A DNA stretch of 36,612 nucleotides from CAZHOS01 sp964534605 (GCA_964534605.1 CAZHOS010000008.1:1-36612), one strand, 5' to 3'. Positions 24,563-32,462 are shown, numbered from the stretch's first letter. Numbers and translations: made by a program. The notes: generated from the letters alone by a model not told the origin.

Positions 24563-25088
24563 TTAGGACGGGACAGCTACCCATCCTAGGCCCCAACGGC
24601 TACGGTAGGCGCGGTATATCTCGCCAGTCGCACTGTCGGTAAATGAATGGCTTTCGTCGTAGTCATGTTTGCTTGGTGTTGTGGACACCCGATAGGTCCT
24701 ATCTTTTTCACTTTCATGAACTGTTCTTCGAGCTTCGCTTCTGGCTTTAGCGTTTGCCTTGTCGGCTCGTGCTTGACGCTCGGCAGGTGTTCGCATATGG
24801 TTCGCACGAATATTTGCTTTGCGTTCGTCGACAGGACAGGTCTTGATGTCTCGAATTCGATGTGTATCAAAGTTACCTGTAACGGCAACCTCCACGCCAG
24901 ATCCGAGTTCACCGCTCAGCCATGGCACTGGAATCACCTTACCTTCAAAGTCTCTGTGCCGAGTGAAAACGTAAACGCCTGGCGAACCATCCGTGAACTT
25001 CACGACTTTTCCTCTCAGAGTTACGATCCTTGATCCTCGACGTGCTTTTTCGCCCAGCTTTCGAGGCCAGTGCTACAGCAGCAATCAT
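24563..25088 (-). CDS. Orphan protein with an apparent +1 frameshift at an A5 run
   Basis: Not recognised. The longest reading (146 residues, GTG at 25003) has no ribosome site, but the best start is ATG 25088, one frame away, with an AAGGAGAG site just upstream. That ATG frame reads MIAAVALASKAGRK and stops after 47 codons; removing one A from the A5 run (plus-strand T5 at 25046-25050) joins it to GSRIVTLRGKVVKFTDG and makes one 174-residue protein. The N-terminal half looks like strands, the middle is a charged helix rich in A/R/E (RTPAERQARADKANAKARSE), and the tail is aromatic. Either a real frameshift or an assembly indel. Confidence 0.5.
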
Positions 25089-25191
25089 TTCTCTCTCCTT
25101 CTCGCCTGGGCAACCCCAAGCGAATTGTTAATGTGTTAATAATATTATAACAATTTATTGTATATTTTACAAAAAGCCAGCACGCTAGATG

Positions 25192-25554
25192 CTAGGAGAT
25201 CATCGAGCGGTAGGCGCGGGAGAGCATGAGTGTTCCCAGCAGGGTCACAAGAGCCGTGAAGGTTACTGTGGCAGTGCTTGGCGCTAGCTGGTAGATGCCT
25301 CTGTCGGACCTCTCTACCAATATTTTGGCTATGTCGCCGTCATTAAAACCGTCGAACAAAAATTCTGCCTCGTAGTCGTTGCCCTCTATGTTGTAGCTGA
25401 TCAGCTGAGACTGGTCACCAGACTCACGGAAGGTGATGTCTTCTATCAGGCCGTCGGCTGACGTAAAGCTAGACCAGTAGACAAACGAAGCCAAACCTAA
25501 TCCTAGCAGCATTAGCCCGCCTATACTTAGCACTCTTTTCATTGGTGTTTTCAT
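25192..25554 (-). CDS. Two-TM membrane protein, DUF3592-like
   Basis: A 120-residue protein with a helix at each end (about 7-27 and 92-112) and an outer domain of about 60 residues (DGLIEDITFRESGDQSQLISYNIEGNDYEAEF), the layout of DUF3592-type proteins. Function is unknown. An internal ATG at 25542 is an alternative start. It is divergent from the YmdB-like gene, with the two starts 23 nt apart. Confidence 0.6.
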   Translation of the reverse strand: MKTPMKRVLSIGGLMLLGLGLASFVYWSSFTSADGLIEDITFRESGDQSQLISYNIEGNDYEAEFLFDGFNDGDIAKILVERSDRGIYQLAPSTATVTFTALVTLLGTLMLSRAYRSMIS

Positions 25555-25569
25555 TACGCCAAGTATACA
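25542..25569 (+). promoter_or_regulatory. Promoter of the YmdB-family gene
   Basis: TTGGTG (25542-25547), 16 bp, TATACA (25564-25569), then 8 nt to ATG 25578. No ribosome site is seen, so the transcript is probably leaderless. Confidence 0.45.
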
Positions 25570-25577
25570 CTAATGCC

Positions 25578-26369
25578 ATGAGGATACTTTATCTAGGTGA
25601 CATTATGGCTGAGGCTGGCAAGGCAGTAGTCGAGCAACTATTGCCCGAGGTAATAAACGAACACAAGCCAGATGTAGTCGTGGCGCAGGCCGAGAACGTA
25701 ACCAACGGTAGAGGTATGTCCGTTGAGGATATGCGTACGTTGCAGTCGCTTGGCATCCACTTTTTTACAGGAGGGAACTGGACGCCGTATATAGAAGAGC
25801 TACACCCTTTGCTTAAAGACGACAAAGAGCCAGTCATTGGTCCAGCTAACTATGAGGCCGAGCCAGGCCCCGGGTATAAGTACCTAGATACTCCAAAAGG
25901 CAAGGTATTATTCATAAGCTTGCTAGGTCAGACCGTTGGCAAAAAGCTACCAGACACAGAAAACCCGCTGCACGTAGTAGACAAAATCCTAGAAGAAGAA
26001 ACAGCCAAGCAAACTCCAACAGCTATCGTTATAAACTTCCATGGCGACTATAGTAGTGAGAAGCGGATTATTGGCTACTATCTAGACGGACGGGCTAGCA
26101 TGGTGGTGGGCGACCATTGGCATGTACCAACAGCAGACGCCATGGTTCTGCCAAAAGGTACAGCCCATATCACAGATGTCGGTATGTGCGGTAGCCTGCA
26201 CAACTCGCTGGGCGTTAGCCTAGACAGCGTTATCCCACGTTGGCGCGACAATATACAGACCAAAAATATCCAGGACAGCGCCAAACCTTGGCAGCTCAAC
26301 GCCGTATTAGTAGATGTAGAAAAGGGTTTAGCTAAAAGCATCGCTCAAATCCAAAAAATTATTAGCTAG
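25578..26369 (+). CDS. ymdB: YmdB-family (TIGR00282) metallophosphoesterase
   Basis: A 263-residue metal-dependent phosphoesterase. It begins MRILYLGDIMAEAGKAVV, holds QAENVTNGRGMS (about 45-56), the HFFTGGNW motif and the active-site block NFHGDYSSEKRIIGYYLDGRASMVVGDHWHVPTAD, then TDVGMCGS. In the usual family the motif is GTHTHVQTAD; here it is GDHWHVPTAD, but both histidines are kept. YmdB in Bacillus hydrolyses 2',3'-cyclic nucleotides and affects RNase Y, which lies 1.8 kb upstream here. An in-frame start 36 nt upstream would add residues not seen in the family. Confidence 0.9.
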   Translation: MRILYLGDIMAEAGKAVVEQLLPEVINEHKPDVVVAQAENVTNGRGMSVEDMRTLQSLGIHFFTGGNWTPYIEELHPLLKDDKEPVIGPANYEAEPGPGYKYLDTPKGKVLFISLLGQTVGKKLPDTENPLHVVDKILEEETAKQTPTAIVINFHGDYSSEKRIIGYYLDGRASMVVGDHWHVPTADAMVLPKGTAHITDVGMCGSLHNSLGVSLDSVIPRWRDNIQTKNIQDSAKPWQLNAVLVDVEKGLAKSIAQIQKIIS

Positions 26370-27312
26370 CTAATATATTACCAGGTGCGATGTAGTGGGA
26401 TGTTGCCTTTCGGGGAGTGTCTCCTTCTTGCCAGAAGTGGTGTGGTTGAGAAGAGTCAAATATCAGGGTGTCCCCTTGGTTGAGAACTGTCTTTAAGTGC
26501 CCAGAGTGCTTGTAGCCAATATCTAGTCCACCTTTTAAGCTAGCGAACTCATCATAGAACTTACTTTCGACAGTAAAGGTAGAGGGCTCAATCTCTGTAT
26601 CGTTGGCAATAAAACACTCAAAACCTACTGTCCCACTCTGTACCGTATAGATAGTGGCTTCACCAAAGAACGAGTGGTCACTATGCAGTCTTCCCGGTCT
26701 CTGATTGGGGGACTCAACCTCTTGCACCGGAGTATCAAGGGCTGCGTTGTTCAGTTCTTTTACCAAGAATGCTGGATCATCGGGAGTCCACGACCTAAAG
26801 ACGAATGCACCGTAGGTTTGTCTAGTTGCCTTTAGCTCTGTCATTTTCTTTTTTATTTCGGACATATGAACTCCTGAAACTTCAGGTATTGGACCTTTGA
26901 ATTCATCTGAAAGCAATTTTTCAATGCGGGCAGGTAGGTAGCTATCCTTGCGCTGGTCTAGAGCGACTGGATGTTGGCTGCTTCTTGCACCTAAGCCATC
27001 AAGAATATACCCTCTTGGTAGGCCTATGGGGATATAGAAAAGCTCTTTGTGGGTCTGAACTTTTTCGGTGCCAAGGTGATGGTCTGCTTGTAGATATTTT
27101 ATCTCACCTCCAGCAGGAGTAAGGCATGAGCGTCCGATGAGTCTCACGTGTCTGTCGGGGAGTTCGGTCCATGCTATGTCTGGCTGAGTGTCTCTGAGTA
27201 ATTCGGCAGCCAAGTTGCAGTTTACTCCTTGTAGTCTTGTTGCTTCAATCTTCTGCTCTTCAATCTGCGCAGCTAGCTCTTGTCTTAATCTTGGTTTGAG
27301 TAAAGCTTTCAC
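26362..27312 (-). CDS. Possible Fe(II)/2-oxoglutarate dioxygenase-like (double-stranded beta-helix) protein
   Basis: A 316-residue protein. The C-terminal part has features of a jelly-roll metal site: HSD (H210-x-D212) in GRLHSDHSFFG, a distal histidine pair at 291-292 in SSQPHHFWQ, and an R301 that could bind 2-oxoglutarate. The N-terminal 130 residues are of unknown fold. It could be an oxygenase or a cupin without catalysis; the substrate is unknown. The start is GTG 27312, without a clear ribosome site. The 3' end overlaps the YmdB-family gene by 8 nt. Confidence 0.5.
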   Translation of the reverse strand: MKALLKPRLRQELAAQIEEQKIEATRLQGVNCNLAAELLRDTQPDIAWTELPDRHVRLIGRSCLTPAGGEIKYLQADHHLGTEKVQTHKELFYIPIGLPRGYILDGLGARSSQHPVALDQRKDSYLPARIEKLLSDEFKGPIPEVSGVHMSEIKKKMTELKATRQTYGAFVFRSWTPDDPAFLVKELNNAALDTPVQEVESPNQRPGRLHSDHSFFGEATIYTVQSGTVGFECFIANDTEIEPSTFTVESKFYDEFASLKGGLDIGYKHSGHLKTVLNQGDTLIFDSSQPHHFWQEGDTPRKATSHYIAPGNILAS

Positions 27313-27343
27313 TGGGGGTATTAAGTAAAGTTAAGGGTCTTGT

Positions 27344-27532
27344 TTAGAACTCTTTTTTACCACGGAAGCCGAAGCCAGCGACCAGCACAGTAACAAGCAT
27401 ATCGATAGCGGCGATATTGATAAGGTCTAGGTCGCTATCGATTGCCAAAAAGGCAGCCGAACCAAGCCATATAATGGCTATGATCCCAGCAGTGTAAGGG
27501 TATTTTATAAATAGTAAAAAGTCTTTAAGCAT
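27344..27532 (-). CDS. Two-TM microprotein downstream of the kinase pair
   Basis: A 62-residue membrane protein, MLKDFLLFIKYPYTAG then IIAIIWLGSAAFLAI, an acidic turn (DSDLDL) and a second helix ending GFRGKKEF. I use ATG 27532, which has GGAG 8 nt upstream, over an upstream GTG. It follows the second kinase gene by about 50 nt and has the same layout (helix, acidic loop, helix, lysines) as the 52-residue protein before the first kinase. Confidence 0.6.
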   Translation of the reverse strand: MLKDFLLFIKYPYTAGIIAIIWLGSAAFLAIDSDLDLINIAAIDMLVTVLVAGFGFRGKKEF

Positions 27533-27583
27533 TTGAACTCCAACTGCAGGCACATCTGAAACTCAGACAGCAATACGGCAGGC

Positions 27584-29098
27584 TTAGTTTGTTAATTTTG
27601 CATTAGTATGCAATGACTCACGTATTTTAGCAAATATTGGCTCAAATAGCAATGGGTCCCTCTCGTATAGCTTGCCAAACCAGTCAACGACGATTTCGGC
27701 AGATTCTTCGAGGCTTAATGGAGGCAGGTTGTCTTTAATGAGCGCTGGGTTCTGGTCCATAAACGCCCTCATGCGAAGATGGACTCCAGCGTTAACCTTA
27801 TGCGCAATATTTAATTGCATCATTGCACGCCAATACTGAGAGAAGGCCCGAGCTATGCGCGCTGTAGGCTCGTCCACAGCAATTGCGAATCTATTATTTG
27901 CACCATTGACCGCCTCTAGCAAGGAGCCTCCAGGTATTCCCAGGCCGCTTTTATAGTCTTTCTTGATGCGCTCTATGTGCGGGCTAGCCAATGTGCTTAG
28001 CAGCTTGCGTATCTCGCCCATTATGTCTAGGCTGCGCATTTCTAGAGCCAATCTGTCTAACGCCTGAAAAGTTTTGGTGCTATATAGCCGGAATACCTTT
28101 AGTGTGTGCTCGGCAATGTCTACGTCTTCTTTAAGGGCTGCAGCTAGATCTCCCTCCCATACTTGGGATATTGCAAAAGGGCTGCGGAACTTAGGTAGGA
28201 GTAGGCCAAAGTCGATAATACTGAGCTGGTCGTCTCTCATTAGCACGATGTTACCAGGATGAGGGTCCCCATATATGTGCGGACCTTCGATACTGCTTTT
28301 TAATAGCGAATATCCTAGATTCTGTAGCTGCAGGTTGAGGTTAGAGCCTAAGCGCTCCATAACGTAGTTCTCTGGGTCTACTCCCGACTCCTTTAGCTCT
28401 AGTAGTTTACTGAGCGCTAATCCATCAACTTTTTCTTGGACTAGTATGTTGGCCGTGCACAGCTTGGTGTGAGTATGCGGTATCTTGATGCCCGGATCAT
28501 CCTTTAGCTGCTGGGCAAGAGCGACTGCGTTACTAGCTTCTTTCATGTAGTCTACTTCCTGCATTACTGTGCGCCGGTAATCCTTGTAAACTTCCCTCAT
28601 GTTAACCAGGTCGGAGCGAATGATCGGTTGGGCAGCATATGATAGCAAGCGCAGATTGCGCATATCTGTCTTGAGTTGACGCATCATTCCAGGCCGTAGG
28701 ACCTTGATGATAATATCTTCGCTGTTATCCAGGGTAGCTTCATAGACTACCGCAAAGCTACCCGATCCGATTGGCTGGCGGTTGATTTTTGTAAACCTCA
28801 TCAGCTCTACTTCTGGCAGCTCGGCTTGAAGTACCGCATCTAAGTCTAAGGGGAAGTCTACCGGAGCTTGGTCAAATATGACCGATTTAATCTGCGGCGT
28901 AATACCGGGGAAGCCGGGTAGTAAGTTGCTGAGTATTTGCACGAACTTGATGTAAACACCGCCCATGCGGTACATGCCGCAAACAAGTTCTTCAGAAGCT
29001 TTTTGCTTGCGACCTGTGGTCAGCAGCCAGCTAACTCTTCGCGCTAGCCTAGTGGCGTCGACATTTCTAGAGAATCCATACTTTAGCTCTTCTTGCAT
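27584..29098 (-). CDS. ABC1/UbiB-like atypical kinase (second of pair)
   Basis: A 504-residue protein-kinase-like protein. The KxGQ-type motif reads KFVQ (51-54). The nucleotide loop is GSGSFAVVYE (111-120), the VAIK lysine equivalent is K132 in IIIKVLRP, the catalytic block is GDPHPGN (277-283) and the metal-binding DFG is at 296-298. UbiB/ABC1 proteins are needed for quinone lipid metabolism in many organisms, but no ubiquinone pathway is visible here and reduced CPR genomes usually lack one. The loop is glycine-rich, unlike the alanine-rich loop of the family. The ATG follows the first kinase stop by 7 nt. Confidence 0.85.
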   Translation of the reverse strand: MQEELKYGFSRNVDATRLARRVSWLLTTGRKQKASEELVCGMYRMGGVYIKFVQILSNLLPGFPGITPQIKSVIFDQAPVDFPLDLDAVLQAELPEVELMRFTKINRQPIGSGSFAVVYEATLDNSEDIIIKVLRPGMMRQLKTDMRNLRLLSYAAQPIIRSDLVNMREVYKDYRRTVMQEVDYMKEASNAVALAQQLKDDPGIKIPHTHTKLCTANILVQEKVDGLALSKLLELKESGVDPENYVMERLGSNLNLQLQNLGYSLLKSSIEGPHIYGDPHPGNIVLMRDDQLSIIDFGLLLPKFRSPFAISQVWEGDLAAALKEDVDIAEHTLKVFRLYSTKTFQALDRLALEMRSLDIMGEIRKLLSTLASPHIERIKKDYKSGLGIPGGSLLEAVNGANNRFAIAVDEPTARIARAFSQYWRAMMQLNIAHKVNAGVHLRMRAFMDQNPALIKDNLPPLSLEESAEIVVDWFGKLYERDPLLFEPIFAKIRESLHTNAKLTN

Positions 29099-29105
29099 GC
29101 CGTTA

Positions 29106-30668
29106 TTATGACGGACTATTAACTGTTTCCGAAGCGTTAGCGGTATGATTTATCGTACTATCTTTAAGTCGTAGTTTATTGATCAAGCTCTGGAATAGGG
29201 CTGGGTCTCTGTCGGCAACACGCTCTAGCCACTCGGTGACAATGTCGATAGCTTGGCTTGTTGGCATAGCGTCGTCTTGCGTGCGGACAAGGTCTGGTCT
29301 GGACTGTTCGACTTCCTGGATGATCTTTTCGTAGACGCCTGGAATTACAGCCTGATATCTGCCCAGACTGTCCATGAGGTTGATTACCGACTGGGCGGCG
29401 CGCAGTAGTTCGCTGCTCTCTATTTTGATGATAAAGCCAAATTTATTATTATTATTGGCAGCTTTGTTGATAAGAGTTATTGCTTTGGGGCTGCGGACGA
29501 TCTCTTTAAAGTCTTGCCCGCCAGACATTTCGTAGAAGTTGCTTTCGACCGCTTTGCTGAGCTCCTTATTGAGATCTACATCTTTGGCGGCAATAGAGCC
29601 GACACTTATCAGCGCACGGTAAAGGTCCCCGCCAAAGAATCGCAGGGTACTAGTAAACAGGCTAACTATGTCTAGCTCACCTTTGTTTAGTTTGTCATAC
29701 TCCTTGAGCATCCCCAGGTAAGCAGCTTGGTTGTGGACCGGCCTAGCATATATGCCGAAGTCGATTAGGCCGACTTTGTTGTCTGGTAGCAGCTTGACAT
29801 TGCCTGGGTGTGGGTCGCCCATTATGCGGGGTAGGGTAAAGGTGCCCAGAAGCAGCTCGTAGGAAAGTGTTGATAGCTGAGCGTCTAGGTCAGATCCCGT
29901 CTGATCCTTGACCCAATCAACGACGTCTACACCCTGATCGATCAGACTAACGAGGTAGCTGGCAGCGACACCTTCGACGTAGTCTTGGACGATAATCTTG
30001 TCGGTGCACAGGTCCAGGTATGTACGAGGCACAACCAATTTAGGATGGTTTTTGTAGGCCTCATATTGCTCTGCAGCGAACTCGGCTTCGCCCCTGTAAT
30101 CCGTCTCGTTTAGTGTGGCGGCCGCAAACTCTTTGAAGGCTATAGACATGTCTACCGAACTATTATTGAAAAATCTCTTGCTAACTGACTTGCTAAGTCT
30201 GCCCAGTAATCTTAGGTCATACCTGAGGGTTTCGGCGATCATAGGCCGTAGGACCTTAACGATAACCTTTGATCCGTTGGCATGTGTGCCGTAGTAGACC
30301 TGCCCAAAAGATCCAGCTGCAAAAGGTTCTGGCTGAATGTCTTTTATCAAGCTCAGCTTGTCGGTCGGTAGTTCGTTGCGCAATAACTGGACTATGTCTA
30401 GTGGCTCGCTATCCAGACGATCGAATATCTTTAACTTGTCCGGGTTCTTCCAATAGCGCATCTTTTCGGACTGCAGCAGCACGCCTTGCAAGAACTTTAC
30501 GTACACGCCTCCCAGCTCAACCATCCCATCACCCAGCATGCTATACATTTCTTCTTGTTTGCCGCGCCTATGCAGAACGACACTACGAGTAATCATTTTG
30601 GTGATCTGTGCTGTACGGTAGCGCTTAATTGCGGCTATAGTCTGCCGGTTTGTCTTTGTGTTCGCCAT
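29106..30668 (-). CDS. ABC1/UbiB-like atypical kinase (first of pair)
   Basis: A 520-residue paralog of the next gene. Motifs: KFLQ (58-61) in place of KxGQ, loop AAGSFGQVYYG (117-127), lysine K138 in VIVKVLRP, GDPHPGN (284-290), DFG (303-305). The N-terminal 50 residues are basic and helical. It probably acts at the inner face of the membrane. It is preceded by a 52-residue membrane protein (12-nt gap) and followed by its paralog (7-nt gap), which together suggest one operon. Confidence 0.87.
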   Translation of the reverse strand: MANTKTNRQTIAAIKRYRTAQITKMITRSVVLHRRGKQEEMYSMLGDGMVELGGVYVKFLQGVLLQSEKMRYWKNPDKLKIFDRLDSEPLDIVQLLRNELPTDKLSLIKDIQPEPFAAGSFGQVYYGTHANGSKVIVKVLRPMIAETLRYDLRLLGRLSKSVSKRFFNNSSVDMSIAFKEFAAATLNETDYRGEAEFAAEQYEAYKNHPKLVVPRTYLDLCTDKIIVQDYVEGVAASYLVSLIDQGVDVVDWVKDQTGSDLDAQLSTLSYELLLGTFTLPRIMGDPHPGNVKLLPDNKVGLIDFGIYARPVHNQAAYLGMLKEYDKLNKGELDIVSLFTSTLRFFGGDLYRALISVGSIAAKDVDLNKELSKAVESNFYEMSGGQDFKEIVRSPKAITLINKAANNNNKFGFIIKIESSELLRAAQSVINLMDSLGRYQAVIPGVYEKIIQEVEQSRPDLVRTQDDAMPTSQAIDIVTEWLERVADRDPALFQSLINKLRLKDSTINHTANASETVNSPS

Positions 30669-30680
30669 AGTTGATACCTC

Positions 30681-30839
30681 TTACTTTTTGGCAAAACCAA
30701 TAAGGAACAGCACCACAGTACTAACGATAGTTAGCAAAAACAGCCTAAAAGTCTCGTCGCCGTCGCTACGAGTTATAGCCATTAGTACTGCAGCAAGCCA
30801 GATGAGCAGTATGGTAAAGAAAATTGATATGTATTTCAT
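30681..30839 (-). CDS. Two-TM microprotein upstream of the kinase pair
   Basis: A 52-residue membrane protein, MKYISIFFTILLIWLAAVLM, then an acidic loop (TRSDGDETFR) and a second helix (LFLLTIVSTVVLFLIGF) ending AKK. A perfect TATAAT ends 9 nt before the ATG with no ribosome site, so it is likely leaderless and the first gene of the kinase operon. It matches no family I know. Confidence 0.65.
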   Translation of the reverse strand: MKYISIFFTILLIWLAAVLMAITRSDGDETFRLFLLTIVSTVVLFLIGFAKK

Positions 30840-30848
30840 TTCAAACAA

Positions 30849-30854
30849 ATTATA
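30849..30854 (-). promoter_or_regulatory. -10 box of the kinase operon
   Basis: Perfect TATAAT on the minus strand (plus ATTATA), 9 nt from ATG 30839. The -35 is weak (TGGTAT at 17 bp). Confidence 0.45.
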
Positions 30855-30916
30855 CCACTAAACCTAAATAAATACCAGTCTACATTTTGTCGTATTCGCA
30901 AGTTTATTAACCATAT

Positions 30917-30940
30917 AAAAAACCCATCACTAGGATGGAT
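30917..30940 (-). terminator. Terminator downstream of tRNA-Pro
   Basis: On the minus strand ATCCATC (30934-30940), a CTAGT loop, GATGGGT (30922-30928) and a run of T (30917-30922). It ends the tRNA-Pro transcript before the kinase operon promoter. Confidence 0.75.
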
Positions 30941-30948
30941 TCTTTATT

Positions 30949-31002
30949 TGGTCGGGGCGAGAGGACTTGAACCTCCGACCTCACGGTCCCAAACCGTGCG
31001 CG
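30949..31002 (-). tRNA. Partial copy of tRNA-Pro, probably an assembly duplicate
   Basis: The first 54 nt from the 3' end (CCA, acceptor 3' strand, T arm, anticodon loop with TGG) of a tRNA-Pro, cut off by the N gap. It is identical to the same part of the complete copy at 31104-31180. Confidence 0.6.
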
Positions 31003-31102
31003 NNNNNNNNNNNNNNNNNNNNNNNNNNNNNNNNNNNNNNNNNNNNNNNNNNNNNNNNNNNNNNNNNNNNNNNNNNNNNNNNNNNNNNNNNNNNNNNNNN
31101 NN
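31003..31102. other. 100-N scaffold gap flanked by an exact 55-bp repeat
   Basis: Exactly 100 N. The 55 bp before it (30948-31002) equal the 55 bp after it (31103-31157) base for base, including the start of the tRNA-Pro 3' part. A 55-bp overlap equals a common assembler k-mer, so the gap is probably not real. Confidence 0.9.
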
Positions 31103-31103
31103 T

Positions 31104-31180
31104 TGGTCGGGGCGAGAGGACTTGAACCTCCGACCTCACGGTCCCAAACCGTGCGCGCTAGCCAACTGCGCCACGCCCCG
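31104..31180 (-). tRNA. tRNA-Pro(TGG)
   Basis: A complete 77-nt cloverleaf: acceptor CGGGGCG/CGCCCCG, anticodon stem CACGG/CCGTG with loop TTTGGGA (anticodon TGG), T arm with GGTTCAAGT, discriminator A and encoded CCA. Confidence 0.97.
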
Positions 31181-31190
31181 TCGGTAGATA

Positions 31191-31219
31191 ATTGTACACA
31201 GCTCGTTCTAATTATGAAA
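31191..31219 (-). promoter_or_regulatory. Promoter of tRNA-Pro
   Basis: On the minus strand, TTTCAT (31214-31219), 17 bp, TACAAT (31191-31196), 10 nt before the tRNA 5' end. Confidence 0.55.
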
Positions 31220-31252
31220 ACTTAAGTCTAGGTTTTGCTGCGTAGGGGCGGC

Positions 31253-31261
31253 TGCTAGAAT
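31253..31261 (+). promoter_or_regulatory. Extended -10 box of the DGK-like gene
   Basis: TGC-TAGAAT, identical to the box at 21513. It overlaps the first possible ATG (31260) and lies 7 nt before an in-frame GTG at 31269, so translation probably starts at that GTG on a leaderless transcript. Confidence 0.45.
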
Positions 31262-31268
31262 GGTAGAT

Positions 31269-31937
31269 GTGCAATTTAGTCTAATTGAATTTTTATACGC
31301 AGGGCTATCACTCGGTGGGGTGGGTTTGCTGACTATCCTGGGGCAGTTCCTTTATCAAACAAATCATATCGACGGTGAATATGCTCGGAAGTTTATACAC
31401 ATGCTTAGCGCTTTGTGGATTGCCAGCTGGCGCTTCTTTTTGCCTTGGGAGCTTGTAAATTTAATGGCTGCGCTGCTGGGCATTGGCGTGATTGTTGCTA
31501 GGCGGCTGAGCCTGCTAGACGCAGTCTTTAAGGTCGACAGGCCAACCAAAGGCGAGATATCTTACGCTGTAGCCATAGGACTTAGTGCCATATTCTTTAG
31601 GGCGCCCGAGCTGTTTGCCTTGTGCATTATTAATCTTGGCTTTGCAGACGGGTTAGCAGCTATAGTTGGTACCAAGTATGGTTCAGGCAAACACAAGGTA
31701 CTGGGTATGACCAAGTCTTACTCGGGTAGTTTTGCTTGCTTTGTCTTTGCCGTAGCCAGCGGATTAGGCTTTTACATTTTTGCCACAGACACGAGCGTTC
31801 TTCAGCTTGGAGTAGCGCTTCACGTCCTGGCAGCAGCAACAGCTATTACTGTCGCAGAGCTTGTCGGCTACAAAGGCTTCGACAATATATCTATCCCAGT
31901 TATTACGGGCATACTTTATATGAGTGTGGTGATGTAG
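31269..31937 (+). CDS. DGK/SEC59/phytol-kinase-like CTP-dependent lipid kinase
   Basis: A 222-residue (225 from ATG 31260) polytopic membrane protein. Counting from ATG 31260, conserved marks of the dolichol/phytol/diacylglycerol kinase family are RKFIHML (43-49), a GE pair (98-99), the substrate block LGFADGLAAIVGTKYG (126-141) and KSYSGS (152-157). It would phosphorylate an isoprenoid or lipid alcohol using CTP. It is followed 4 nt later by the VIT1-like gene in one operon. Confidence 0.78.
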   Translation: MQFSLIEFLYAGLSLGGVGLLTILGQFLYQTNHIDGEYARKFIHMLSALWIASWRFFLPWELVNLMAALLGIGVIVARRLSLLDAVFKVDRPTKGEISYAVAIGLSAIFFRAPELFALCIINLGFADGLAAIVGTKYGSGKHKVLGMTKSYSGSFACFVFAVASGLGFYIFATDTSVLQLGVALHVLAAATAITVAELVGYKGFDNISIPVITGILYMSVVM

Positions 31938-31941
31938 CGGT

Positions 31942-32451
31942 ATGTTTTTTATTCGACGTACAAAATCATTGCAAGAGTCTATACCCCAGATAGTTTACGG
32001 CGGGGTTGACGGTACCATATCTACCTTTGCAGTTGTAGCCGGTGCTTTTGGCGGCGGTCTGGAAGTGTCTAGTATATTTATACTCGGAGTTGCTAGTTTA
32101 GTTGCTGATGGATTCTCGATGGCGGTAGGGTCATTTTTTGCAGCTGAGTCTTCTAAGTCTAAACACCCTAAGGCTATAGGCCTGCGAACCTTCCTGTCCT
32201 TTGTATTGCTAGGGTCTATACTTCTGTTGCCGTACTTGTTTAGTGTGCTGGGGCTCGATGCAAGCAGCGGCAGCCTATTTACTGCGGCATTAGTACTAGC
32301 CGTGCTAACATTCGCCTTTATAGGGGCGCTGAAGTCCCACGTAGAAGGATCTACAAAGATCCGAGGAGCGTTTGAGGTCGTCGTTCTGGGTGTCATAGCG
32401 GCAATAATTGCCTATGCACTGGGGGACTTCCTAGAAAAGCTAATTTCCTAA
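31942..32451 (+). CDS. VIT1/CCC1-family transporter
   Basis: A 169-residue, five-helix protein. The family signature is IVYGGVDGTISTFAVVAGA (about 17-35) followed by LVADGFSMAVGSFFA (about 53-67). VIT1/CCC1 proteins move Fe2+ or Mn2+ across membranes. The cytoplasmic metal-binding loop of longer members is short here (about 70-80, AESSKSKHPKA). A terminator follows at 32463-32491. Confidence 0.88.
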   Translation: MFFIRRTKSLQESIPQIVYGGVDGTISTFAVVAGAFGGGLEVSSIFILGVASLVADGFSMAVGSFFAAESSKSKHPKAIGLRTFLSFVLLGSILLLPYLFSVLGLDASSGSLFTAALVLAVLTFAFIGALKSHVEGSTKIRGAFEVVVLGVIAAIIAYALGDFLEKLIS

Positions 32452-32462
32452 AAATACCTCAG

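Noticed and set aside
24647..25033. Plus-strand open frame opposite the frameshifted orphan gene
   Set aside because: Cysteine- and phenylalanine-rich composition of an antisense shadow; the minus strand has the ribosome site, terminator and normal composition.
30948..31187. Open frame running through the N gap
   Set aside because: It is a translation of the tRNA-Pro complement and unknown bases; no gene.
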